Source: Leifsonia sp. Leaf264 (GTDB lineage: Bacteria > Actinomycetota > Actinomycetes > Actinomycetales > Microbacteriaceae). Taken from it: 64,000 nucleotides of DNA. The DNA is taken from contig NZ_LMMR01000001.1 of assembly GCF_001422325.1 (NCBI RefSeq), positions 63,256 through 127,255 on the forward strand. The letters are read 5' to 3'. The notes under the pieces are model-generated. The model saw nothing but the letters and a program-made list of their open reading frames with translations. It did not search any database and was not told where the DNA came from. Below are positions 50,331 through 57,925 of the stretch, in pieces; the stretch's first letter is position 1, and every line of letters begins with the position of its first letter. Position numbers and translations under genes: made by a program.

Positions 50331-50404
50331 TAGGGCGGACGGGACTTGAACCCGTGACCGAACGATTATGAGTCGCTTGCTCTAACCAGCTGAGCTACCG
50401 CCCC
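50331..50404 (-). tRNA. tRNA with anticodon CAT (Met or lysidine-modified Ile2)
   Basis: Minus strand 50404 to 50331, 74 nucleotides. Acceptor GGGGCGG pairs with CCGCCCT (first pair G1-U72), D-arm AGCTCAGCTGGTTAGAGC, anticodon stem AGCGA/TCGTT with loop CTCATAA giving CAT, T-arm ACGGGTTCAAGTCCCGT, discriminator A, no encoded CCA. CAT may be elongator methionine or isoleucine-2 (after TilS lysidine modification). The GCGACTCATAATCGtt stem and loop resemble bacterial Ile2 tRNAs, but I cannot decide. It is not an initiator: the three G-C pairs of the anticodon stem are missing. Confidence 0.9.
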
Positions 50405-50410
50405 GTACGA

Positions 50411-51670
50411 CTACTCCGGAGTGGTCGCGTTGGTGATGTCGGTCACGGGATCCGTGACCGGCTCACCACGATACAGGCTCTCGAACGTCGAGAGCGTGCG
50501 CTGGATGTCGTGCGGCGCGATGAGCTGCAGCGACTCCTTCTTCATGGCCAGGTACGCCTCGGGAGATGCCGTCAGCACCTCGGTCAGCTTCGCCGCGAGG
50601 TCGTCGGGGTTGCTCGGTTCGAACAGGTGGCCGTTCACGCCGTCGTGCACCAGGTGCGGCAGCGCCATGGCGTTGGCGGCGACGATGGGCAGCGCCGAGG
50701 CCATGGCCTCCATGGTGGCGATGCTCTGCAGCTCTGCGATCGACGGCATCGCGAAGAGCGAGGCCCGTGAGTACGCCTGCCGCAGTTCCTCATCCGTCAG
50801 GTATCCGCGGAAGGTGACGCGGTCGGAGATGCCGAGCTCCTTCGACAGGTGCTGCAGCGGCTTGAACTGGTCGCCGCCTCCGACGATCTCCAGCTTCGCG
50901 TCGAGCTCGGCGGGAAGCAGGGTCATGGCCTTGAGGAGCACGTCGATCTGCTTCTCGCCGGTGACCCGGCCCACGAACAGGATGCGGTTCTCGGTGCGCG
51001 GCTCCCACGACGGCGAGTAGCGGTCGGCGTCGATGCCGCAGGAGATCGCGTGGACGCCGCGCAGTCCGGTCGAACGCTCGAGGAACTCGGCGGCGCGCTT
51101 GGTCGGCGTGGTCACGGCCTCGGCTCGTCCGAAGGATCGGCGGGCGGCCTTCCAGGCCAGGCCGATGGCCCATTCCTGCCAGGCCTTCGGGATGAGCGTG
51201 AACTCGAGCATGTTCTCGGGCATGAAGTGGTTGGTGCCGACGATGCGGATGCCGCGCTTCTCGGCCTGCACCGACATGCCACGCCCGACGATGATGTGGG
51301 ACTGGAAGTGCACGACGTCGGGCTTGATCTCGTCGATGATCCGGGCGCTGTTCTGGTTGATGCGCCACGGGATGGCGAACCGCAGCCAGTCGTGCGGGTA
51401 CCAACGCAGGCTGAACAGTCTGTGGGCCGTGATCGTGTGCCCCTCGTACTCCTCGGTCCAGGTGCCGTGCTTGCGCGACGCTGCCGGTGCCATGACGTGA
51501 ACGTCGTGGCCACGGGCCGCGAGCCCGGAGGCGAGGCGCTCGGCGAACTTGGCCGCACCGTTGACATCGGGCGAGAAGGTGTCGGCTCCGATGAGCACGG
51601 TGAGGGGCTTCCTCGCGGTCTCCGCGCCGTCCGCGTGCGCGGAAGGAGTCGAACCGGGGGTGTCAGTCAA
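50411..51670 (-). CDS. GT4 family glycosyltransferase
   Basis: Cytosolic or membrane-associated GT-B fold glycosyltransferase, 419 residues. N-terminal domain: TVLIGADTFSPDVNGAAKFA with the flexible glycine loop, HGTWTEEYEGHTITAHRLFS and VVHFQSHIIVGRG. C-terminal nucleotide-sugar domain: ILFVGRVTGEKQIDVLLKA, AKLEIVGGGDQF, VTFRGYLTDEELRQAYSRA and the acidic PSIAELQSIATMEAMASALP (E-x7-E). Relatives include PimB/MgtA-type mannosyltransferases of phospholipids and glycolipids, but donor and acceptor are not proven. Start is probably TTG at 51670 (MTDTPGS) after AGGGA; a longer in-frame reading to 51742 is Arg/Pro-rich. Confidence 0.87.
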   Translation of the reverse strand: MTDTPGSTPSAHADGAETARKPLTVLIGADTFSPDVNGAAKFAERLASGLAARGHDVHVMAPAASRKHGTWTEEYEGHTITAHRLFSLRWYPHDWLRFAIPWRINQNSARIIDEIKPDVVHFQSHIIVGRGMSVQAEKRGIRIVGTNHFMPENMLEFTLIPKAWQEWAIGLAWKAARRSFGRAEAVTTPTKRAAEFLERSTGLRGVHAISCGIDADRYSPSWEPRTENRILFVGRVTGEKQIDVLLKAMTLLPAELDAKLEIVGGGDQFKPLQHLSKELGISDRVTFRGYLTDEELRQAYSRASLFAMPSIAELQSIATMEAMASALPIVAANAMALPHLVHDGVNGHLFEPSNPDDLAAKLTEVLTASPEAYLAMKKESLQLIAPHDIQRTLSTFESLYRGEPVTDPVTDITNATTPE

Positions 51671-51762
51671 GTGGGGTGTCCCTACGTATCTCGGCCGAGG
51701 TGGTGGGTCGGCGGGATGTGAACGCCGGGCGCTGTGGCGCATCCGGCGAGGTGCTGCCTATT

Positions 51763-52731
51763 CTAAGGCGTTCCATCGGTGGGCCCGGCTGGGGTCGGGG
51801 ATTCCTCGACGGCGAGCTGTGTCTGGGGATGATGCTTCGAGAGCAGGATGACGCCCCAGATCGCGATGGCCCCGACGACGGCGAACGCCCACAATGCCCA
51901 CGCCGGTGCCTGCGACGCCTCGTCGAGCACCACGATGCCGATGGTGACGGCCACGAGCGGATCGATGACCGTCAGCCCGGCGATGACGAGGTCGGGCGGG
52001 CCCGAGGCGTAGGCGTTCTGGACGAAGTACGCGCCGAGGGCTGCGGCGCCGATGAGTCCGAGGAGGCAGAGCAGGGTCAGCCAGGTGAAGTTCTCCGCCT
52101 GCACGCGGCTGATGACCACCTTGGCGAGGGTCGCGACGAAACCGTAGAGCACGCCGGCGCCGATGATGTAGAACAACGCCTTGAAGCGCTTGCGCAGCAG
52201 GGCGAACGTGACGGCGAAGAGCACGAGCACCACGGCGAGGATCGTGAGGATCGTGATGAGGTCGGCATCCGACACGGGCTTGTCGACAGCGGTGAAGGCG
52301 GCGATCGTGACGAAGACGCCGACGCCGCCGACGCAGAGGACTATGGCGAAGATCGACGCCCGATTCAGCCTGACGTGCGAGACGCGCGCGTTGATGATGG
52401 CCGTGATGACGAGAGCCACGGCTCCCAGCGGCTGCACGACGATGAGCGGCGCCAGTGACAGGCTGAACAGCTGCAGCACGATGGCTGCGCCGAGCATGGC
52501 TGTTCCGAGCACCCAGGACGGCCGCGAGAGCAGCGCCAGCAGTTGTCGCATGCTGAGCCCGCCGCCGGTCTCGCCGATGGCCTTCTCGACCTTGCCGACA
52601 CCCCGGTACTGCAGTTGCGCGCCGACGGACAGGAACACTGCTCCGATCAGTGCCAGCACGATCCCGACCACCTGGGCCGGGTTCTGCGTGAACACCTCGG
52701 TCACGTCTTCAAGTCCTCCGCCGCTCACCAC
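51763..52731 (-). CDS. DMT-family transporter, NIPA-like
   Basis: Membrane protein of 322 residues with nine to ten helices, of the DMT superfamily branch near NIPA magnesium transporters. The first helix reads VVGIVLALIGAVFLSVGAQLQ, with a Gln-rich end typical of this branch; LSLAPLIVVQPLGAVALVI and SGPPDLVIAGLTVIDPLVAV carry the conserved P(L/I) and D-P motifs of NIPA-like proteins. The tail is Pro-rich and cytoplasmic. Often annotated only as DMT family. A GTG at 52731 starts the frame; a second GTG follows directly. Upstream of the GT4 gene on the same strand, 92 bases apart, and divergent from def. Confidence 0.83.
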   Translation of the reverse strand: MVSGGGLEDVTEVFTQNPAQVVGIVLALIGAVFLSVGAQLQYRGVGKVEKAIGETGGGLSMRQLLALLSRPSWVLGTAMLGAAIVLQLFSLSLAPLIVVQPLGAVALVITAIINARVSHVRLNRASIFAIVLCVGGVGVFVTIAAFTAVDKPVSDADLITILTILAVVLVLFAVTFALLRKRFKALFYIIGAGVLYGFVATLAKVVISRVQAENFTWLTLLCLLGLIGAAALGAYFVQNAYASGPPDLVIAGLTVIDPLVAVTIGIVVLDEASQAPAWALWAFAVVGAIAIWGVILLSKHHPQTQLAVEESPTPAGPTDGTP

Positions 52732-52771
52732 GTGTCGACCCTAACCCGAGTGCCGCCGATATCCTCGAAGA

Positions 52772-53338
52772 ATGGCCGTACACCCCATCAGGATCACCGG
52801 AGATGGCGCCCTCCACTCCCCCGCCGCTCCAGTCACCGAGTTCGACGACCACCTGCGCGGCCTCGTCGCCGACATGTACGAGACGATGGATGCCGCCCCC
52901 GGGGTCGGGCTTGCGGCTCCGCAGATCGGCGTGCCGCTGCGCATCTTCACCTACACCTGGGTCGAGGACTCCGGCGAGAAGATCCGTGGCGTGGCGATCA
53001 ACCCGACGCTGTGGATCAGCCCCGTGCCCGCCGGCGTCGCCGATGAGGAGACCGAGTCGGAGGGGTGTCTCTCCTTCCCAGGCGAGCGCTTCGGGCTGCG
53101 GCGCGCCGAGAGGGCCATCCTGCAGGCCACCGACATCGACGGGGCCGCATACGAGATCCGCGCGGAGGGCTGGCTCGCCCGCATCTTCCAGCACGAGTAC
53201 GACCACCTCGACGGCGTGCTCTACATAGACAGGCTCGACTGGGACGACAGGAAGGTCGTGGCCAAGCTCACGCGCAAGCGCGGGTGGGGTGTTCCCGGCA
53301 ACTCCTGGCTTCCCGGCGTCGACGATCTCGACGCCTGA
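52772..53338 (+). CDS. def: Peptide deformylase
   Basis: Removes the N-formyl group from new proteins. Metal-dependent enzyme of 188 residues with all three motifs: GVGLAAPQIG (45-53), EGCLSF with metal ligand Cys99, and QHEYDHLDG with His141, His145 and catalytic Glu142. Extra length in GERFGLRRAERA and a C-terminal basic tail are normal for actinobacterial type I forms. Start ATG at 52772. Standing alone, without the usual fmt neighbour, so it may be an additional deformylase; the housekeeping copy cannot be judged here. Confidence 0.95.
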   Translation: MAVHPIRITGDGALHSPAAPVTEFDDHLRGLVADMYETMDAAPGVGLAAPQIGVPLRIFTYTWVEDSGEKIRGVAINPTLWISPVPAGVADEETESEGCLSFPGERFGLRRAERAILQATDIDGAAYEIRAEGWLARIFQHEYDHLDGVLYIDRLDWDDRKVVAKLTRKRGWGVPGNSWLPGVDDLDA

Positions 53339-53371
53339 GCGCCGATCGAGCGTGTTGGCCGGCGAGTCGTC

Positions 53372-53677
53372 TCAGGCGACGGCGCGGATGCCGGCCGCTA
53401 CGAGCGCCGCCACGATCACGACCACGATGAACGGCACTCGGAGGGCGTAGAGCGCCGCGGCGACGATGACGGCGGGCACCCTGGCGTCCACGACGATCTC
53501 CCTGCCGTCGGCGAAGGTCTGCACGGCGATGAGCGCGGCCAGCAGTGCCACGGTGAGCAGGTCGGCGATGCGTGACGGCGTCGGCGCCTCGAGCAGCCGC
53601 TGAGGGATGAGGTAGCCCGCGAACTTGAACGCCAGAGTGGCGATCGACGCCAGGATCACGATCTGCCAGAGCGTCAT
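53372..53677 (-). CDS. azlD: Branched-chain amino acid export subunit AzlD
   Basis: Small membrane protein (101 residues, three to four helices) of the AzlD family; with AzlC it makes a two-part exporter (as BrnFE in Corynebacterium) for branched-chain amino acids or methionine. Seen: TLWQIVILASIATLAFKFAG, PSRIADLLTVALLAALIAVQ and VPAVIVAAALYALRVPFIV. The ATG at 53677 overlaps the azlC stop by four bases (ATGA), so the two are translated together, and azlC in turn overlaps the histidine-kinase-like gene. Confidence 0.9.
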   Translation of the reverse strand: MTLWQIVILASIATLAFKFAGYLIPQRLLEAPTPSRIADLLTVALLAALIAVQTFADGREIVVDARVPAVIVAAALYALRVPFIVVVIVAALVAAGIRAVA

Positions 53678-54381
53678 GTGCGCGGCTCCCGCCCGAACCA
53701 GTTGAATGCACCGACGAGGACGGCGACGGATGCCGCAACCAGCACGGGCAGCCCGGGCATGAGCACAGGCGTCAGTGCCGTGGCGACGACCGCGGCACCG
53801 ACGGCGACGGCGACGGTCTGCCGACTCCTCAGGCGCGGCCAGAGCAGGCCGAGGAACGCCGCAGCCGCAGCGGCATCCAGACCCCATGCCCGCGGGTCTC
53901 CCAGGGCGTCTCCGATGAGAGCGCCGGCGAGGGTCGTGAGATTCCAGCCGACGAAGACGACGAGTGCAGTCACCCAGAACCCGACGCGGCGGAGATGGCC
54001 CGTCGGCTGGGCCAGCGAGACGGCGGTGGACTCGTCGATCGTTCCCCACGCGGCCGCGAGCCGTCGCCACCAGGGGCCGGTGCCGACGATGGGCGCCATC
54101 CGCACCCCGTAGATCGCATTGCGCGAGCCGAGGAGACCGGCCGTGGCGATGGCGCTGGGGCCGGCAGCGACCCCGCCGGTCGCGATGATGCCGACGAGGG
54201 CGTACTGCGAGCCGCCGGTGAACATCACCAGGCTGAGGAAGCAGGTCTGCCAGATGTCGAGCCCGGCAGCCACCGAGAGGGCGCCGAACGAGATGCCGTA
54301 CGCCGCCGTGGCGATTCCGACGAAGAGCCCGGACCTGATCGCCGTGCGCACTGCCGGAGTGCGGGCGCCATCATCGGTCAT
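53674..54381 (-). CDS. azlC: Branched-chain amino acid export subunit AzlC
   Basis: Large subunit (235 residues, about 7-8 helices) of an AzlCD/BrnFE-type amino acid exporter. Family motifs: ATAAYGISFGALSVAAGLDI, the conserved FTGGSQYALVGII, and LGSRNAIYGVRMAPIV; the GGSQFA/RN.YG pattern is diagnostic. I use the ATG at 54381 (MTDDGARTP), which overlaps the stop of the kinase-like gene by four bases. The arrangement kinase-like, azlC, azlD forms one tight leftward operon. Confidence 0.92.
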   Translation of the reverse strand: MTDDGARTPAVRTAIRSGLFVGIATAAYGISFGALSVAAGLDIWQTCFLSLVMFTGGSQYALVGIIATGGVAAGPSAIATAGLLGSRNAIYGVRMAPIVGTGPWWRRLAAAWGTIDESTAVSLAQPTGHLRRVGFWVTALVVFVGWNLTTLAGALIGDALGDPRAWGLDAAAAAAFLGLLWPRLRSRQTVAVAVGAAVVATALTPVLMPGLPVLVAASVAVLVGAFNWFGREPRT

Positions 54382-55268
54382 CGTGCGAGTTCGACCCCGT
54401 GCACGCCGTTGTGGAATCGCAGTGCCGGGAACACGGCGGACACGCTGAAGCCGACTCCCGGGATCGAGTTCGCGCTGAAGACGCCGCCGAAGAGCTCGGC
54501 GCGCTGGCGCATCTGCGAGATCCCCGCGCCCGAGATGGTCTCGGTGAGCGCGCGCAGGTCGTCGTCGATCGATGTGGCGTCGACGCGGGCCTCCTCGCCC
54601 TCCCGTCGCAGGGCGGCCCGGATGCCGTCGTCGTCGATAGTGACCTGCAGGCCCTCCTCGGTCCACACGAAGGACACCCGGGCCTCGGTGCCGACTCCGC
54701 CGTGCTTCAGCGAGTTCGCCAAGGCGGCCTGCAGGATGCGGTACACGGCGAGCTCCGCGCCCGGCTTGAGCTCGTAGCGCTCTCCCGACTCCTCGAAGCC
54801 GATCACGAGTCCGGCGTCACGCATGACGCGGAAGAGGTTCTGCGCCGACTGGAGGCCTGGCTGCGGCGAGCTGAGCGACTCGCCCTCACGGGCGACGGTC
54901 AGCACGCGGCGCATGTCGCCCAGCGCCGTGCGACCCGCGTCGACCACCCCGGTCACGGCACGAACGGCCGTCGACGGATCACTCTCCGCGGTGTACTTCG
55001 CCCCTTCGGCCTGCGACACGAGACGACCGACGGCATGGACCGCGACATCCTGCAGGTCGCGCACGATGCCCAGCCGGCCGGTCTGCTCGGCCAGCGAGAG
55101 CTCCAGCCCGATGCGGGTGCGTTCGGCGGTGGTCCAGTCGCGGTCGGTACGGCGCAGGCGTGCGCGCGAGCGCAACAAGAGCACCAGCAGCACCACGGAC
55201 ACGACCGCCAGGACGACGGATGCGATCAGGGATGCGCTGGCGCCGGCGGGGCTGTTCAGCCAGTCCAT
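54378..55268 (-). CDS. Histidine kinase-like protein lacking the phospho-acceptor His
   Basis: 296-residue protein related to NarL-group sensor kinases. One N-terminal helix (about 13-33), a dimerisation helix pair, and a C-terminal HATPase domain with ALANSLKHGG, VTIDDDG and GISQMRQRAELFGG. In the dimerisation helix the usual ELHD..AH becomes DLQDVAVH: the phospho-acceptor His is Gln73, Asp74 and His78 remain. The N-box acid is also replaced (Gln). It likely cannot autophosphorylate. No response regulator adjoins it; instead it overlaps azlC by four bases, suggesting it modulates the exporter or a partner kinase. ATG at 55268 follows GAGGAGA. Confidence 0.8.
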   Translation of the reverse strand: MDWLNSPAGASASLIASVVLAVVSVVLLVLLLRSRARLRRTDRDWTTAERTRIGLELSLAEQTGRLGIVRDLQDVAVHAVGRLVSQAEGAKYTAESDPSTAVRAVTGVVDAGRTALGDMRRVLTVAREGESLSSPQPGLQSAQNLFRVMRDAGLVIGFEESGERYELKPGAELAVYRILQAALANSLKHGGVGTEARVSFVWTEEGLQVTIDDDGIRAALRREGEEARVDATSIDDDLRALTETISGAGISQMRQRAELFGGVFSANSIPGVGFSVSAVFPALRFHNGVHGVELAR

Positions 55269-55385
55269 CGGTCTCCTCTCCCGCTGTGTGCGGGTCGAGG
55301 AGACTCTACCCGAGCGGCCGCCACCCGCCGCGTCGGTGACGACGTCGCCGTCGTCCACCAGACCGGGTGGCGGCCCCGGCGGGGC

Positions 55386-55697
55386 TCAGCCGGCTGAGCG
55401 GCTGGCGCGCAGGACCTCGAGACGAGCCCGGTACTCGACCTCGTCGATGTCACCGCGCGCGAAACGGTCGGCGAGGGTCTGCTCGGCGCCGGCCGCGTTC
55501 CAGGGCCCGGCTGCCGGTCCGTAGCCGTAGCCGGGTCCGTAGCCGTAGCGAGCCCATCGGCGACGGCTGAACGTCACGATCAGCGCGATGACGCTGATCC
55601 AGAACAGCGGGATGAGGAGGAAGAGCCAGCCCCAGCCGCCGGCCCATGGCCCGACGTGGGCTGAGACTGAGGCGAGGGTGATGGAAGAGGACAACAT
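55386..55697 (-). CDS. SHOCT domain membrane protein
   Basis: 103-residue protein: one or two helices in the first 60 residues (GWGWLFLLIPLFWISVIALI), a Gly/Tyr/Pro-rich linker with YGYGPGYGYGP repeats, and a C-terminal SHOCT domain LADRFARGDIDEVEYRARLE (short helical, about 75-98). SHOCT domains sit at protein ends and are thought to aid oligomerisation. Start at ATG 55697; the longer reading to 55814 adds an Arg-rich arm. It lies between the kinase-like gene and the two-component pair, on the same strand. Confidence 0.8.
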   Translation of the reverse strand: MLSSSITLASVSAHVGPWAGGWGWLFLLIPLFWISVIALIVTFSRRRWARYGYGPGYGYGPAAGPWNAAGAEQTLADRFARGDIDEVEYRARLEVLRASRSAG

Positions 55698-55825
55698 GAG
55701 GATTCCCAATCGGTCACGGGCACCGATCGATGCCACTCCTCGAGACTCCCAAGATGCGCGTCGCGGCGAATCCGTCCGAGGAGGACACCTCGCGTACTCC
55801 CCCGGGTGCAGCATCCGGAGTCCGA

Positions 55826-56488
55826 CTACGACCAGCCCGGCCTCACGAGCCCCGACTCGTAGGCGCTCACCACCAGTTGCACCCGGTCTCGGGCACCGAG
55901 CTTCGTCATGATGCGCGACACATGCGTCTTGGCCGTGAGCGGACTGAGGAAGAGCCGAGCCGCGATCTCGTCATTGCTGAGGCCGTGGGCGACCAGTTCC
56001 AGCACCTCGACCTCACGCCTGGTGAGGGCGTCGAACACGTCGCTCTCCGGTGCCTCCTTCACCCCTGATGCCATTCGGGAGAGCAGACGCCGGGTGACGC
56101 CTGGAGACAGCAGGGCGTCACCCTCGGCCACCACGTGCACCGCGCGGATGAGCTCCGCAGGCTCAGTGTCCTTCACGAGGAAGCCGCTGGCGCCGGCCCG
56201 GATGGCTTCGGCCACGTACTCGTCAAGTTCGAACGTCGTGACGATCACGATGTGCGTCGCCGACAGCTCGGGACGGGCCGTGATCTCACGGGTCGCCTGC
56301 AGGCCGTCGCCGTCGGGCATCCGGATGTCCATGAGAACGACGTCGGGCCTGGTCGCGATGATTCCCGTCAGTGCTGCCGAACCCGTCGCGGCTTCACCCA
56401 CCACCTCGATGTCGGGTTCGGACTCGAGCAGGGCACGGAATCCGGCGCGCACCAGGTGCTGGTCGTCGGCGATGAACACTGTGATCAT
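55826..56488 (-). CDS. NarL/LuxR-family response regulator
   Basis: DNA-binding response regulator (220 residues): receiver with acidic pair IADDQH, phospho-acceptor Asp54 in VVLMDIRMPDGDGL, Lys in GFLVKDTEPAEL, and the C-terminal LuxR helix-turn-helix LTRREVEVLELVAHGLSNDE with IAARLFLSPLTAKTHVSRIM. It is the partner of the sensor kinase whose stop it overlaps by four bases (56485-56488). Targets unknown; such pairs in actinobacteria often control envelope or antibiotic-stress genes. Confidence 0.94.
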   Translation of the reverse strand: MITVFIADDQHLVRAGFRALLESEPDIEVVGEAATGSAALTGIIATRPDVVLMDIRMPDGDGLQATREITARPELSATHIVIVTTFELDEYVAEAIRAGASGFLVKDTEPAELIRAVHVVAEGDALLSPGVTRRLLSRMASGVKEAPESDVFDALTRREVEVLELVAHGLSNDEIAARLFLSPLTAKTHVSRIMTKLGARDRVQLVVSAYESGLVRPGWS

Positions 56489-57711
56489 GCGATGGCCTCC
56501 GTGGTCGATCCGGCGACGCCACCGCGCGGAATCCGCACCTCGATCCTGAGACCGCCGTCTGGCTGCCACCCGACGTCCAGTGAACCGCCGACGAGGTGCA
56601 CGCGCTCGCGCATGCCGAGGAAGCCCCGGCCTTCCTCGATCGGGTCGCCGACGGCGCCCGAACCGGCATCACTGATCGCGACGATGTCGATGCCGTCCTG
56701 CGTCGAGAGCTCGACCCGCGCCGTTGTCGCATCGGTATGGCGGGTGACATTGGTGAGCGCCTCCTGCACGATGCGGTAGACGGTGCGATCCGTTGCGGGC
56801 GGGGAGCCGGCTGACAGCGCTCCGGTCACTGTGACGGTGACGCCGAGAACCTCGAGGGAATCGGCCAGAGCCGGCAGGCGCGCCAGCCCGGGTTCAGGAA
56901 CCAGCGGAGCGCTGTCGTCTCCGGAACGGAGGAAGCCGAGCACTCCGCGCACCTCGTCGAGGGCGGTGCGGCTGGTCTCCTTGATGTTCGCGAGTGCCTC
57001 TGCGGCCTTCTCCGGCCTGGTCTCCATGAGGTGCAGTCCCATGCCGGCCTGGACGTTGATGGAGGACAGGGAGTGAGCGAGGACGTCGTGGAGCTCGCGA
57101 GCTATGCGGAGACGCTCGAGCTCGGCCTCGCTCTGGCGTGCGCGCTGCTGCTGCTCCCTGTAGTCGCGGTAGCGCTCGATGCGGCTGCGCGCAGCCTCTC
57201 CGGCGCCCACGAGGATGGACAGCACGAGCAGGACGATGAGCGAACGCACGAGAGACGGCCAGGATCCCGTGACGGTCCCGTAACCGAGGGCCGCGACGAC
57301 GGCGATGCCGATGGTGCCCCAGACCCAGGCACGAGCGCCCCGGGCCGTGGCCTGCACGACGGCGAAGGCCAGCGGGATGGCTGCCACGGGTGGACCGAAG
57401 GGCACCAGCACGAGGGCCGGCGCCACGGCGACGGCGATGACCGCGACGATGGGCCCGGGGTGCGTCGGCAGGATCAGCAACAGGTACGACGCCGCGAAGG
57501 CGACGACGGATGCCGCGACGAGCGTCCAGTCGGCACCGGTGAGGACGAGCCAGATCAGCAGCGGAAGCTGCAGGAGTTGCGAGAAGACGACGGCGAACCA
57601 GCGCGCGCGGCGCCGCGGGCGGGGATCATCCAGCCATCGCCCCCAGGGGCGCCCGGGGCCCCATGCCTCGCCGGGAGGGCCCGGCCAGGACCAGCGCTCA
57701 GGAGTCGGCAT
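56485..57711 (-). CDS. NarL-type sensor histidine kinase
   Basis: Membrane sensor kinase of 408 residues. A Trp/Pro/Gly-rich N-terminus is followed by about six helices (37-170) without a large outer loop, a coiled segment, the HisKA_3 dimerisation box RELHDVLAHSLSSINVQ with phospho-acceptor His208, and the HATPase domain (AALTNVTRHTDA-like N-box, ISDAGSGAVGDP, FLGMRERVHLVGG). Start ATG at 57711. Overlaps its response regulator gene by four bases. The lack of an external domain suggests an intramembrane-sensing kinase, an inference. Confidence 0.92.
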   Translation of the reverse strand: MPTPERWSWPGPPGEAWGPGRPWGRWLDDPRPRRRARWFAVVFSQLLQLPLLIWLVLTGADWTLVAASVVAFAASYLLLILPTHPGPIVAVIAVAVAPALVLVPFGPPVAAIPLAFAVVQATARGARAWVWGTIGIAVVAALGYGTVTGSWPSLVRSLIVLLVLSILVGAGEAARSRIERYRDYREQQQRARQSEAELERLRIARELHDVLAHSLSSINVQAGMGLHLMETRPEKAAEALANIKETSRTALDEVRGVLGFLRSGDDSAPLVPEPGLARLPALADSLEVLGVTVTVTGALSAGSPPATDRTVYRIVQEALTNVTRHTDATTARVELSTQDGIDIVAISDAGSGAVGDPIEEGRGFLGMRERVHLVGGSLDVGWQPDGGLRIEVRIPRGGVAGSTTEAIA

Positions 57712-57925
57712 GACTCGATGGTATCCACGGAGATGCCTGCGGTCGTCGCACCGGAGATGACTGCCCGCGTACTCCCCGGGGATGAAGCGGGCGAAGATCG
57801 CGAGCATCCATTCCCGCATCTCCTCGTCATCTTCTCGTCAGGCCCGGGAACCTGAACTTTCCTCCTCTTGCTGGCATAGTCGGTAAGAGGAACCTCGAAG
57901 ATTCGTCGAAGGAGCACTGCAGTCC

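Noticed and set aside
46658-50331. Integrative element with attachment sites at the CAT tRNA
   Set aside because: No integrase or copy of the tRNA 3' end is found at the far side of the SipW operon.
51671-51742. Longer N-terminus for the GT4 glycosyltransferase
   Set aside because: The extra 24 residues are Arg/Pro-rich and unlike the family; a TTG start at 51670 with AGGGA fits better.
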